Assembly: GCF_001011035.1 (NCBI RefSeq)
Contig: NZ_CP011492.1
Location: forward strand, 6,813,447-6,877,446
Source: Streptomyces sp. CNQ-509
GTDB lineage: Bacteria; Actinomycetota; Actinomycetes; Streptomycetales; Streptomycetaceae
DNA length: 64,000 bases
Direction of reading: 5' to 3'
In this document: piece after piece, positions 49,282 through 57,181 of the stretch
How positions within the stretch are numbered: position 1 is the stretch's first letter
How the letters are laid out: each line of letters starts with the position of its first letter
Translations under genes and position numbers: made by a program
The notes under the pieces: model-generated
Database searches by the model: none
Told to the model about the DNA's origin: nothing
What the model saw: the letters and a program-made list of their open reading frames with translations, nothing else

Positions 49282-50217
49282 ATGTCACGCAAGCCCCGAT
49301 TGATATTCAACGGCTATACCCGGCACACGGAATCGTCCACGGTGATGGGCAGCAGGAGGCGCGGTTACGGGCGACTGGCATCTGCCTCGCTGGTGCTCGC
49401 GTCGCTCGTCACGGCCTGCGCCGACGAGGCAGGCGGGACGGGGGCGATGCAGGCCAGCGGATCCACCACGGTGGCACCGGTCGCCGCTGACGCGGCCGAG
49501 GCTCTGAAGGCCAAAGGGCTCGACATCACCGTCGCCACGCAGGGCGGATCCGCCGGCGGCATAGCCCAACTCGGCGCGGGTCAGATAGATATAGCGCTGA
49601 GTTCGAAGCCCCTGTCGGACGCGGACCGCTCGGCACACGCCGGTACCGACTTCGTCACGACTCAGATCGGCTCGGACGCGGTCGGTGTGATCGTTACCAA
49701 GAAGGTCGCGGATGCGGGGGTGACGAACCTGACCAAGGACCAGGTCCGCGGCCTGTTCGAGGGAAAGATCACGAACTGGTCCGAGGTCGGCGGGCCGGAC
49801 CTGAGGGTCTTCGTCTACGACAAGGAGCCGGGCCGCGGGACCCGTGAGGTGCTGGACAAGTACATCTACGGGGACGGGAAGCCGCCGCCCCCGCCGGAGT
49901 CCGGCAACTTCGCCATCGTGGGAGGCAACCTCGAGACCCGGAACAAGCTCAAGTCCACCCCCGGAGCCGTCGCGCCTCTCTCCACCGGCTTCATCGAGGG
50001 GCACAACGACCTGGCCGCGGTGACCCTGGACGGAATCGCCCCGAGTTCCGAGAACGTCGCGTCAGGGAAGTATCCGATGTCCAGGCCGCTGTACATGATC
50101 ACCAACGGTGAGCCGAAGGGAACGGCGAAGGAGTTCATCGACTACATCCTGACGGACAAGGGGCAGACGCTGCTGCCCAAGCACGGCTACCTGACGCTCA
50201 AGCAAATCGGGAAGTAA
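49282..50217 (+). CDS. pstS: PstS-like phosphate-binding lipoprotein
   Basis: This 311-aa ABC-transporter substrate-binding protein has a lipobox after the hydrophobic segment ('SLVLASLVTAC', Cys about residue 43). The PstS core follows: 'ASGSTTVAPVA', 'GGSAGGIAQLGAGQIDIALSSKPL' (ends GGSAGG and SSKPL), 'GKITNWSEVGG' and 'GRGTREVLDKY'. The ATG at 49282 has GAGGGG 7 nt ahead; an internal ATG near the signal peptide is an alternative. It heads a pst-like operon inside an arsenic island. Arsenate is a phosphate analogue, so a role in selective phosphate uptake under arsenate stress is plausible but inferred. Confidence 0.9.
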   Translation: MSRKPRLIFNGYTRHTESSTVMGSRRRGYGRLASASLVLASLVTACADEAGGTGAMQASGSTTVAPVAADAAEALKAKGLDITVATQGGSAGGIAQLGAGQIDIALSSKPLSDADRSAHAGTDFVTTQIGSDAVGVIVTKKVADAGVTNLTKDQVRGLFEGKITNWSEVGGPDLRVFVYDKEPGRGTREVLDKYIYGDGKPPPPPESGNFAIVGGNLETRNKLKSTPGAVAPLSTGFIEGHNDLAAVTLDGIAPSSENVASGKYPMSRPLYMITNGEPKGTAKEFIDYILTDKGQTLLPKHGYLTLKQIGK

Positions 50218-50220
50218 CGG

Positions 50221-52029
50221 GTGACCGTCAAGACGCTGGTGCGTCAGCCGGTCCCACCGGACGAAGCGCCCCGCCCCCGCCCGTCGCGATGGATCTGGGG
50301 CTGGGTGTTCACGGGCGCGCTGTCCGTGGCGGCCGTCCTTGTAGTCCTGGTGGGGTATCTCGGCGCGGGTCTCGGCAGCGGCGACGTCGACTGGCCGGAG
50401 TTGCTCACGGATCCCTCGTGGAGCCCGACCTACTCCACCTTCGGCGGACTGGCGATGATCTACGGATCCGTCGTCGTCTGCCTGATTGCCCTCGCGATCG
50501 CCGTGCCCGTCAGCTGGGCAGCGGCAGTAGCCCTGTCGGAGTACCTTCCGCCGCGTCTCGCGCGCCCGCTGCGCCTGTGCGTGGAACTGCTCGCAGCCGT
50601 CCCCTCGATCGTCTACGGGCTCATCGGCATCTTGATCATCCGGCCCGTCATCGCCCAGATGGCAGACGTGCCGGGCGGAGACAGCCTGCTGGCTGCAGGC
50701 ATCGTGCTCGCAGTCATGATCACACCAACCGTGGTGGCCGTGAGCGTGGATGCTCTGGCCGCAGTCCCGGACCGCTACCGCGAGGCGGCCTTCTCTCTGG
50801 GGCTCACACGGCGTGAGGTCATCCGGTCCGCGGTCCTCCCTCTCGCGAAACCCGCGATGCGTGCGGCTGTTCTGCTCGGCCTGGCTCGGGCACTCGGTGA
50901 GGCCATCGCGGTCTTCCTGGTCGTGGGAAGGGCTGACGGACGCCTGCCCACGACATTCGGGGAGTTCCTCGACTCGTTGGTCCACCCCGGACAGACGCTG
51001 ACCACGAAGCTCGCCGGTCCTGAACCGGTACTGGCCGGGACCTCAGGCCCGTACTTCGCCGCTCTGTGCGGACTGGGCATTATCCTTCTGACGCTCGTGG
51101 CCGCCGCGACCGTGTTCGGAACCCGTGGCGCATCGCGAACGGCGAGCAGCCGACGCGTCTCCTACCGGCCGGCAGCACGGATGCGCATGCAGCAGGACCG
51201 GCTCATCGCCGCGCTGCGGTTGGGAGCACTGTTGCTGCCGACGGCGGTGCTGGTGGCCATGCTCGCGCTCCTTGCCACACGGGGCAGCAGCGCCTTCAAC
51301 CCGTCGTTCTGGTTCACCTCCGCGACCGGCGCCGCGGGCGGAGGCGTACGCGACCAGATCGTGGGGACCCTGCTTCTGATCGCCACGACAGGACTGATCT
51401 CACTGCCCCTGGGCTTCGGTGCCGGAATTCTGATGGGTGTCCACGCATCGGAACGCACCGCGCGCCTGCTCCAGACGATGACCGTGGTCGTCGGCGGGGC
51501 ACCGACCATCCTTCTGGGACTGGCCGGATTCGTCATCCTGTCCAGCACCATGGGGTGGGGGAGATCGTGGCTCGCCGGTGCCATCGTCCTGGTCCCGGTC
51601 GTCGTACCCATTGTCGCGCTCACCACCGCGAGCCGAGTACGAAGCATGTCTCCCGAACTGACCGAAAGCGCCTTGTCCCTGGGGCTGACACGCGCACAGT
51701 TCATCCGCTCCGTCGTGGTCCCCTTCGCGTGGCCGGCCACGGTCACCGGCCTGCTGCTGGGACTGGCCCGAGCGGCAGGGGAGACCGCCCCCCTGCTGTT
51801 CACCGCAACGGTCTTCTTCGGTGCTCCCGCCCTCCCGGACGGCATCGTCAATTCCCCGGTCCAGGCGCTGCCGACGCACATCTTCACCCTGTCCCAGGAC
51901 TCCGGAGACCCACAGGCGGTGGCACAGGCATGGGGAAGCGCCATGGTCCTGGTGCTGATCACCGCAGTACTGCTCAGCGTGGCAGTCGCACTGCGCAACC
52001 GCCTCGAAGGAGAGCGATGGACAACGTGA
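50221..52029 (+). CDS. fused PstC-PstA phosphate ABC permease
   Basis: This 602-aa protein contains two complete ABC permease units. The first has the coupling loop 'YREAAFSLGLTRREVIRSAV' near residue 180; the second has 'LTESALSLGLTRAQFIRSVV' near 480. PstC and PstA are normally separate proteins of about 300 aa, and the total length equals both. A basic linker at about 300-325 joins them. The GTG start lies 3 bp after the PstS stop. The two halves should form the membrane channel as one chain with the ATPase encoded next. Confidence 0.93.
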   Translation: MTVKTLVRQPVPPDEAPRPRPSRWIWGWVFTGALSVAAVLVVLVGYLGAGLGSGDVDWPELLTDPSWSPTYSTFGGLAMIYGSVVVCLIALAIAVPVSWAAAVALSEYLPPRLARPLRLCVELLAAVPSIVYGLIGILIIRPVIAQMADVPGGDSLLAAGIVLAVMITPTVVAVSVDALAAVPDRYREAAFSLGLTRREVIRSAVLPLAKPAMRAAVLLGLARALGEAIAVFLVVGRADGRLPTTFGEFLDSLVHPGQTLTTKLAGPEPVLAGTSGPYFAALCGLGIILLTLVAAATVFGTRGASRTASSRRVSYRPAARMRMQQDRLIAALRLGALLLPTAVLVAMLALLATRGSSAFNPSFWFTSATGAAGGGVRDQIVGTLLLIATTGLISLPLGFGAGILMGVHASERTARLLQTMTVVVGGAPTILLGLAGFVILSSTMGWGRSWLAGAIVLVPVVVPIVALTTASRVRSMSPELTESALSLGLTRAQFIRSVVVPFAWPATVTGLLLGLARAAGETAPLLFTATVFFGAPALPDGIVNSPVQALPTHIFTLSQDSGDPQAVAQAWGSAMVLVLITAVLLSVAVALRNRLEGERWTT

Positions 52030-52706
52030 TAGTCACGCAACGGCTCCGGGTGCGCGCTGGTGAGAGGACCCTTGTGGGGCCTGTTTCCTTCGAGCTCGGG
52101 CACGGGACGACCACCGGCCTGAGCGGCCCTTCGGGCGTGGGCAAGTCCACGGTGCTGCGCGCATTGGTCGACCTGCTTCCCAACGGGTTGGTGCGAGACG
52201 GAGATGTGCATGTGCTGGGACGTCGGATCGAACATCGCAGGGGCGATGCCGACCTGAGGACCAAGATCGTACTCGTCCCTCAGGTACCGGTCGTCTTCGG
52301 AGGCAGCGTCCTCGACAACGCTGTCTTCGGGATCCGCCACGTGATGAGGGTGGCACGGGAAGCACTGCATGACAGGGCCGAGCAGGCGTTGCGTGAGGCG
52401 GGACTGTGGAAAGAGGTGCGCGACAGACTGGACTCTCCCGCCCAGACGCTGTCCGCAGGGCAGCGGCAGAGGCTCTGCCTCGCCCGGGCGCTGGCGCTGG
52501 AACCCGCAGCGCTCCTTCTGGACGAACCCACCAGCGCGCTGGACGAACGGAGCCGCGACATCGTCGAGGAATCCGTAGCCGCTCTCCGGGGACACCGCAC
52601 CGTCCTGATCGTCTCCCATGACCCGGCACAGGTGGGGCGGCTGTGCGACACCACGGTGAGCCTGGAGCAGCCGGAGTCGACGTCGCGTACTGCTGCGGTC
52701 TCCTGA
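52017..52706 (+). CDS. PstB-like ABC transporter ATPase
   Basis: This 229-aa ATPase has Walker A 'GPSGVGKST', the signature 'LSAGQRQRLCLARAL' and Walker B 'LLLDEPTSALD', with the switch His in 'VSHDPAQ'. It is slightly shorter than standard PstB (about 255 aa). The ATG at 52017 overlaps the end of the permease gene by 13 bp and has GAAGGAGAG ahead. With the two genes before it, it completes one importer. Confidence 0.9.
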   Translation: MDNVIVTQRLRVRAGERTLVGPVSFELGHGTTTGLSGPSGVGKSTVLRALVDLLPNGLVRDGDVHVLGRRIEHRRGDADLRTKIVLVPQVPVVFGGSVLDNAVFGIRHVMRVAREALHDRAEQALREAGLWKEVRDRLDSPAQTLSAGQRQRLCLARALALEPAALLLDEPTSALDERSRDIVEESVAALRGHRTVLIVSHDPAQVGRLCDTTVSLEQPESTSRTAAVS

Positions 52707-52748
52707 CCCCGCTGCTTGCCTGCGACCGACTCGGTGCACCCCACCACC

Positions 52749-53129
52749 TCAGATCACGACCAGAGCGCGGGCCTTGTCGGCGAGGCAGCGCTCGGCGTCG
52801 AGCCCTGCTGCGGTGGACGACGGTGACGGAGCGGGTGAAGCGGGGCAGGAAGGTTGCCTCTTCCAGGGCGGTGTCGCCGCCGCGACCACCACGATGTCGC
52901 GGTCGCGGGCGAAGAACCCGTCGCGGACGGCGCACCAGTGGACGCCGCGGCCGGACAGCTCCTCCTCGTTCGGCAGGCCGAGCCTGCGGTAGCCGGATCC
53001 GGTCGCGGTGATCACAGCCTTGGCGCGGTGGACGGTGCCCTCGGATCAGCTGGGCGCGGGCGGCGTAGGGAGCGGCGGTGCATCCGGCGTGGCCGGAGCG
53101 GTGATGACGACCTCGCGGATCTCGCTCAT
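52749..53129 (-). pseudogene. thioredoxin reductase, frameshifted and deleted
   Basis: The ATG at 53129 overlaps the arsC stop (ATGA), and 'MSEIREVVIT' is a typical TrxB start. The following FAD motif appears only after a frame change ('SGHAGCTAAPYAARAQL'). An internal deletion then joins to 'ITATGSGYRRLGLPNEEELS' and 'GRGVHWCAVRDGFF'. A second frame change gives 'GGDTALEEATFLPRFTRSV'. The redox motif CATC reads CAVR, so one catalytic Cys is gone as well. The pieces are in order on the same strand as arsC, so an arsC-trxB operon has decayed. Confidence 0.85.
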
Positions 53130-53548
53130 GCGGTCTGCTCCGGGTTCGCCGGGGCGATCTCCTCGATCAAGTTCTCGACGAGCTTCCTGATCTCGTCACG
53201 GATCGGGCGTACGGCCTCGATATCCTGGCCCGCCGGGTCCTCCAGCGTCCAGTCGAGGTAGCGCTTGCCGGGGAAGACAGGGCACGTGTCGCCACAGCCC
53301 ATGGTGATGCAGACGTCGGACGCCTTGACCGCGTCGACCGTGAGGATCTTGGGGGCTTCGGCGGTGATGTCGAGGCCAACCTCGCGCATGGCCTCGACGG
53401 CGGCGGGGTTGACCTGGTCGGCAGGGGCGGAACCCGCGGAGCGGACCTCGACGCGGTCCCCGGCCAGGTGCGACAGCCATGCGGCGGCCATCTGGGAGCG
53501 GCCGGCGTTGTGGACGCAGACGAACAGGACGGAGGGCTTCTCGGACAC
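53126..53548 (-). CDS. arsC: thioredoxin-coupled arsenate reductase
   Basis: This 140-aa LMW-phosphatase-fold ArsC has the P-loop 'CVHNAGRSQMA' near the N-terminus with the nucleophile Cys. The two shuttle cysteines are in 'MGCGDTCPVFPG'. It reduces arsenate to arsenite with electrons from thioredoxin, or mycoredoxin in actinomycetes. The GTG at 53548 gives the family length; an upstream ATG at 53599 would add 17 unlike residues. It is divergent from arsR-acr3 and overlaps the decayed trxB, so electron supply now depends on a gene elsewhere. Confidence 0.94.
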   Translation of the reverse strand: MSEKPSVLFVCVHNAGRSQMAAAWLSHLAGDRVEVRSAGSAPADQVNPAAVEAMREVGLDITAEAPKILTVDAVKASDVCITMGCGDTCPVFPGKRYLDWTLEDPAGQDIEAVRPIRDEIRKLVENLIEEIAPANPEQTA

Positions 53549-53608
53549 GGCAGTCTCTCTTGTCTCACGACCGAAATCAGGCACGAAGGAAATCAGCACC
53601 CGATGGTG

Positions 53609-53622
53609 TCAGTCACCACTGA
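53609..53622. promoter_or_regulatory. ArsR operator, site 1
   Basis: TCAGT-CACC-ACTGA is a 5-bp inverted repeat between divergent arsC and arsR. The 16-bp block around it (GTCAGTC..CACTGAT) recurs exactly 40 bp downstream and differs only in the two central bases. Confidence 0.65.
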
Positions 53623-53639
53623 TGTGAGAGTATCAGCGC

Positions 53640-53948
53640 ATGATGACGTCAGTCGACACTGATCTGATCCGGGTGCTGGCCGACCCCCGGCGCCTGCAGA
53701 TCGTGACCCTGCTCGCCCGCGAGACCCTCTGCACCACCCACCTCGTCGAGGAAACCGGTGCCCGTCAGACCAATCTTTCCAACCACCTGAGAGTGCTGCG
53801 CGAGGCCGGCGTCGTGGAGACCGAGCCCTGCGGCCGCTTCACCTACTACAAGCTCCGCCCGGACGTCATCGCCCGGCTTGCCGGCCACTTCGCCGACCTG
53901 GCCGAATCCGCCCGAACCGCCGGCGAGAAGAAGAGGGCCTGTCCGTGA
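53640..53948 (+). CDS. arsR: ArsR family repressor (copy 4, short type)
   Basis: This 102-aa winged-helix protein is unlike the other copies: 'IRVLADPRRLQIVTLLARETLCTTHLVEETG' (ends IRVLADP and HLVEETG), 'QTNLSNHLRVLREAGVV', 'EPCGRFTYYKL' and a C-terminal 'KKRACP'. It lacks the CVC motif. Possible metalloid ligands are the single Cys residues in 'TLCTTHL', 'EPCGR' and 'RACP'. The second ATG (53643) could also start it. A copy of the operator lies within codons 4-8. It overlaps acr3 by 4 bp and forms an arsR-acr3 operon. Confidence 0.9.
   Translation: MMTSVDTDLIRVLADPRRLQIVTLLARETLCTTHLVEETGARQTNLSNHLRVLREAGVVETEPCGRFTYYKLRPDVIARLAGHFADLAESARTAGEKKRACP
53649..53662. promoter_or_regulatory. 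ArsR operator, site 2 (inside arsR)
   Basis: TCAGT-CGAC-ACTGA lies inside the first codons of the arsR gene, 40 bp (about four helical turns) from site 1. Two dimers could bind on the same face of the DNA. The extended 16 bp match site 1 at 14 positions. Confidence 0.6.
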
Positions 53949-55033
53949 GCCCCACCCAGGCGCCCGCGACGACGGAGCCCCCCTCGGTCGTCGCGAAGCT
54001 TTCGACCCTCGACCGCTTCCTCGCCGTCTGGATCCTGATCGCCATGGGACTCGGCCTCGGGCTCGGCAGGCTGATTCCCGGCCTGAACGACGCGCTCGCC
54101 CGGGTCGAGATCGGCGGCATCTCGCTGCCGATCGCCGTGGGCCTGCTGATCATGATGTACCCCGTGCTGGCCAAGGTCCGCTACGACACGCTCGACGCCG
54201 TCACCGGCGACCGCAAGCTGATGGCCTCCTCGCTGGTCGTCAACTGGGTCCTCGGCCCGGCGCTCATGTTCGCGCTGGCCTGGATCTTCCTGCCGGACCT
54301 GCCGGAGTACCGGACCGGTCTGATCATCGTCGGCCTGGCCCGCTGCATCGCCATGGTCATCATCTGGAACGACCTCGCCTGCGGCGACCGCGAAGCCGCT
54401 GCCGTCCTCGTGGCGCTCAACTCCGTCTTCCAGGTCATCGCCTTCGGCGTCCTGGGCTGGTTCTACCTCGACCTGCTGCCCGGATGGCTCGGCCTCGGCG
54501 ACGGCGAACATCTCGACATCTCCATGTGGAAGATCGCGCTGAACGTCGTCATCTTCCTCGGGGTCCCCCTGGTCGCGGGGTTCCTGACCCGCCGCATCGG
54601 CGAGAAGAAACTGGGCCGCGAGTCCTACGAGGCGACGTTCCTGCCGAAGATCGGTCCCTGGGCCCTCTACGGCCTGCTCTTCACGATCGTCGTTCTCTTC
54701 GCCCTCCAGGGCAAGACCATCACCTCGCAGCCGCTGGACGTCGTCCGCATCGCGCTTCCGCTGCTCGTCTACTTCGCGGTGATGTGGTTCGGCACGTTCC
54801 TCCTCGGCAAGGCGATCGGCCTGAACTACGACCGCACCGCGACGCTCGCCTTCACGGCCGCCGGCAACAACTTCGAGCTCGCCATCGCGGTCGCCATCGC
54901 CACCTTCGGCGTCACCTCCGGCCAGGCGCTGTCGGGTGTCGTGGGTCCGCTGATCGAGGTTCCGGTGCTGGTGGCGCTGGTGTACGTCTCGCTCGCCTGG
55001 CGCGAGAAGTTCACCGCGGCGCAGGTCAAGTAG
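53945..55033 (+). CDS. acr3: ACR3 family arsenite efflux permease
   Basis: This 362-aa protein has ten predicted helices. ACR3 features include 'LIPGLNDAL', 'PIAVGLLIMMYPVLAKV', the conserved Cys in 'GLARCIAMVIIWNDLACGD', 'ALNSVFQV' and 'LAFTAAGNNFELAIAVAI' (the NNFELA motif). It expels arsenite made by ArsC. The GTG start at 53945 overlaps the arsR stop. Confidence 0.96.
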   Translation: MSPTQAPATTEPPSVVAKLSTLDRFLAVWILIAMGLGLGLGRLIPGLNDALARVEIGGISLPIAVGLLIMMYPVLAKVRYDTLDAVTGDRKLMASSLVVNWVLGPALMFALAWIFLPDLPEYRTGLIIVGLARCIAMVIIWNDLACGDREAAAVLVALNSVFQVIAFGVLGWFYLDLLPGWLGLGDGEHLDISMWKIALNVVIFLGVPLVAGFLTRRIGEKKLGRESYEATFLPKIGPWALYGLLFTIVVLFALQGKTITSQPLDVVRIALPLLVYFAVMWFGTFLLGKAIGLNYDRTATLAFTAAGNNFELAIAVAIATFGVTSGQALSGVVGPLIEVPVLVALVYVSLAWREKFTAAQVK

Positions 55034-55106
55034 CCGGTCGTACGGCGTGGTCCGGCTGCTCCGCGGTTACACGGCGGGGCAGCCGTGCGAGGAAAGGGGC
55101 TGCGCC

Positions 55107-55220
55107 GTGGTGACCAGACGCGTCGACGTGGCCGTCACCGGCGGCGGCGAGGCCGGACTCGCCGCCCGGCACCACCTGCGTGGCCGCGGCCTGGACTTCG
55201 TCGTGCCGCCCGTACGCGAG
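55107..55220 (+). pseudogene. N-terminal fragment of a flavin-containing monooxygenase
   Basis: From a GTG with an AAAGGGG leader the frame gives 'VDVAVTGGGEAGLAARHHLR' followed by 'GRGLDFVV'. This is the FAD-binding start of FMO-type proteins ('VDVAVIGGGQAGLAxAxHLRRRGLDFVV'). After about 40 codons the similarity stops and the frame runs into the antisense of the next ArsR gene, so the rest of the gene is missing. Confidence 0.6.
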
Positions 55221-55415
55221 GCGCGCGGCGCCGGACTCCTCAGGGTGCAGCCGATGTTCCGCCGACTGAGGCGGAGAGGGGGTGAGACGTGGTCGCGTGG
55301 AGATCCGCAGCCTGCGAACCACTCATCGCACGGGCGCTCCGACGCGTCGCTGTCCCGGCCGGGGTGCCGGGTCCGCCGGTCCACAACGAGGCCGGCCGAT
55401 GCGCTGCGCTCCCGC
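55221..55415. other. 195-bp stretch without a gene
   Basis: This separates the FMO fragment from the stop of the ArsR gene at 55416. No recognisable motif, repeat or hairpin stands out. Confidence 0.3.
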
Positions 55416-55811
55416 CTACTGGCAGCAGGCCGGCCGAGGGACGCTCTGCTGGTTCGTGAGGGACAGGATCTCCGCGAGGGGGGCCAGCGCACTGGGGACG
55501 ACCTTGTAGTACACCCACGTTCCACGACGCTCCGAAGCGAGCAGGCCCGCCTCGCGGAGCTTCTTGAGGTGATGACTCACGGTCGGCTGAGAGACCCCGA
55601 CGTCAGCGATATCGCAGACACATACCTCTCCGGCGCTGTGCGAGGCGATGTTGGAAAAGATCCTCAGCCGAACGGGGTCCCCCAGGGCCTTGAACATGGC
55701 GGCTATCTGCTCCGCCTTCTGCTGCCCCAGAGCTTCTGGGGCAGGGTTGGGGATGCAGATGTCAGTTCCTTGTGGCAGGGGTGCCACGTCCAGAATCTTC
55801 AGGTTCGACAT
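55416..55811 (-). CDS. arsR: ArsR family arsenical-responsive repressor (copy 5)
   Basis: This 131-aa protein has 'FKALGDPVRLRIFSNIASHS', 'GEVCVCDIADVGV', 'PTVSHHLKKLREAGLL' and a C-terminal 'PACCQ' Cys pair. The ATG at 55811 shares ATGTCGAAyC with copy 3 and has no ribosome-binding site; TAAATATAGAT directly upstream could be a -10, which suggests a leaderless mRNA. The open frame upstream is antisense to nothing real and overlaps the acyl-CoA dehydrogenase, so it is not part of the gene. It lies downstream of the operon ending at 56000. Confidence 0.93.
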   Translation of the reverse strand: MSNLKILDVAPLPQGTDICIPNPAPEALGQQKAEQIAAMFKALGDPVRLRIFSNIASHSAGEVCVCDIADVGVSQPTVSHHLKKLREAGLLASERRGTWVYYKVVPSALAPLAEILSLTNQQSVPRPACCQ

Positions 55812-55999
55812 AGATCTATATTTACATTGGCCAACGTGTAGCAACAACCAGTGAGTTTCGGTCACGGAAGCCTCAGGCGGGACCACCGGGTGCTGCCCTC
55901 GCCACGCGGGTGGGAACGGCGCAGGGCGGGCGCCCGGACGGGGTGGCGACGGCGGTGGGCGCGCCGCCGCCACGAGGGGTCCGTGCGTGGCGTTGGAGG
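55812..55999. promoter_or_regulatory. promoter region of ArsR copy 5
   Basis: This 188-bp gap starts with an A+T-rich patch (55812-55840) holding a -10-like TAAATATAGAT for the minus-strand ArsR gene and a TTGGCCAA palindrome (55827-55834). The remainder, up to the acyl-CoA dehydrogenase stop, shows no gene. Confidence 0.5.
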
Positions 56000-57163
56000 T
56001 CAGCCGCGTTTGGGTTCGGGCAGGACGTAGCGGTTGAACATGAGTTCCTGCAGAACAGGGTCTCCGCCTTCGACGATCGACACATAGCGGATGTCCCGCA
56101 GGAGTTTGCCGATGATGTGGTCGGTGGTGAATCCGAGGCCACCGAACATCTCGGATCCGGCGCTGGCGATCTCCCATCCGGCCTGACCGCAGTACATTTT
56201 CGCCGCGAGGGCCGAGCGCAGGGTGCCGCGCTGGACGAGTGCGTCGGCTGCGTCCGGTCGCGCCATGAGGGTGTCGAATTCGCGGGCGGCGGCTCGGCAC
56301 TGGTTCTTCATGACGTCGATCTGGGTTTCCATCTTTCCCAGCCGGTTCATGAAGACGGGGTGGTCGATCAGGTAGCCGTCCTGGAGGGTTTTGTCCTCGG
56401 CGTAGTCCATGCTGATGTCGCGGATGCGGCGTGCGACGCCGAGGGCTGTGGTGGCGATGAGGATCCGGCTGGCGTTGAGTCCCACTTCCAGCAGGCGCAG
56501 GCCCGGACCCCGGAGGACGTTGGCTGCGGGGACCCGGCAGTCGATGAGGCTGACCTCGTAGGTGCCGGATGACCGTAGGCCGATCATTTCCCAGCGTTTG
56601 GTGATGTGGACTCCGGGTGTGCCCGCCGGGACGAGGGCGGCGATGAAGTCGCTGGGGTCGTCGGCCGAGCGGCCGACGACGATGAGGAAGTCGGCGAATC
56701 CCGTGTTGGTGGAGAAGTACTTGGTGCCGTTGATGGCGAGGTCGACGCCGTCCCGGGCGATGGTGGTGGTGATCCTGGCGAGTTCGCTGCCTGCGGCTTC
56801 TTCGCTGCCGAGGGTGGCGCAGAAGCCGCCGGTGCGGGCCATGGCGCCAAGGTAACGGGCCTGGAGTTCCTCGCTGCCGTAGAGCTGGACCATGGTGGTG
56901 CCGAGGATGGAGATGAAGAGCGTGAAGGCGGCTCCGGCGTCGCCGTAGGCGAGTTCGGAGACGATGTCGACGCTGTCTTCGAGGGTGAGTCCGCGGCCGC
57001 CGTGCTGGGGGGCTATCCACCAGTTGGAGAGGTCTTGTTCGTGGAAGGTCTTGTAGAGGGGCAGCGGTGCGGTGTCGAAGGAGTCGAGGTACTTCTCCTG
57101 GCCGACCAGTTCGTGGTGGGCGAAGGCGCGTGCGCGCTCCAGGATATCGCTCGTCGTGGTCAT
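56000..57163 (-). CDS. acyl-CoA dehydrogenase
   Basis: This 387-aa flavoprotein has the three-domain ACAD layout: an N-terminal helical part, 'GFCATLGSEEAAGSEL' and 'NGTKYFSTNTG' in the beta domain, and C-terminal 'SEMFGGLGFTTDHIIGKLLRD' (ends SEMFGG and KLLRD). The base region is 'VEGGDPVLQELMF', with a Glu at the position of the usual EGT motif. It oxidises an acyl thioester to the 2-enoyl form with FAD, but the substrate is unknown. It is the last gene of the minus-strand operon begun by the ArsR at 60711, only 18 bp after the previous gene. Some ACAD homologues act on carrier-bound or non-standard substrates, which fits a biosynthetic operon. Confidence 0.9.
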   Translation of the reverse strand: MTTTSDILERARAFAHHELVGQEKYLDSFDTAPLPLYKTFHEQDLSNWWIAPQHGGRGLTLEDSVDIVSELAYGDAGAAFTLFISILGTTMVQLYGSEELQARYLGAMARTGGFCATLGSEEAAGSELARITTTIARDGVDLAINGTKYFSTNTGFADFLIVVGRSADDPSDFIAALVPAGTPGVHITKRWEMIGLRSSGTYEVSLIDCRVPAANVLRGPGLRLLEVGLNASRILIATTALGVARRIRDISMDYAEDKTLQDGYLIDHPVFMNRLGKMETQIDVMKNQCRAAAREFDTLMARPDAADALVQRGTLRSALAAKMYCGQAGWEIASAGSEMFGGLGFTTDHIIGKLLRDIRYVSIVEGGDPVLQELMFNRYVLPEPKRG

Positions 57164-57181
57164 GTCGGGCCCGGTTCCGGT

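Noticed and set aside
55416..57020. 534-codon minus-strand frame joining a His/Arg-rich N-terminus to ArsR
   Set aside because: The N-terminal part overlaps the acyl-CoA dehydrogenase in another frame and is a shadow. ArsR starts at 55811.
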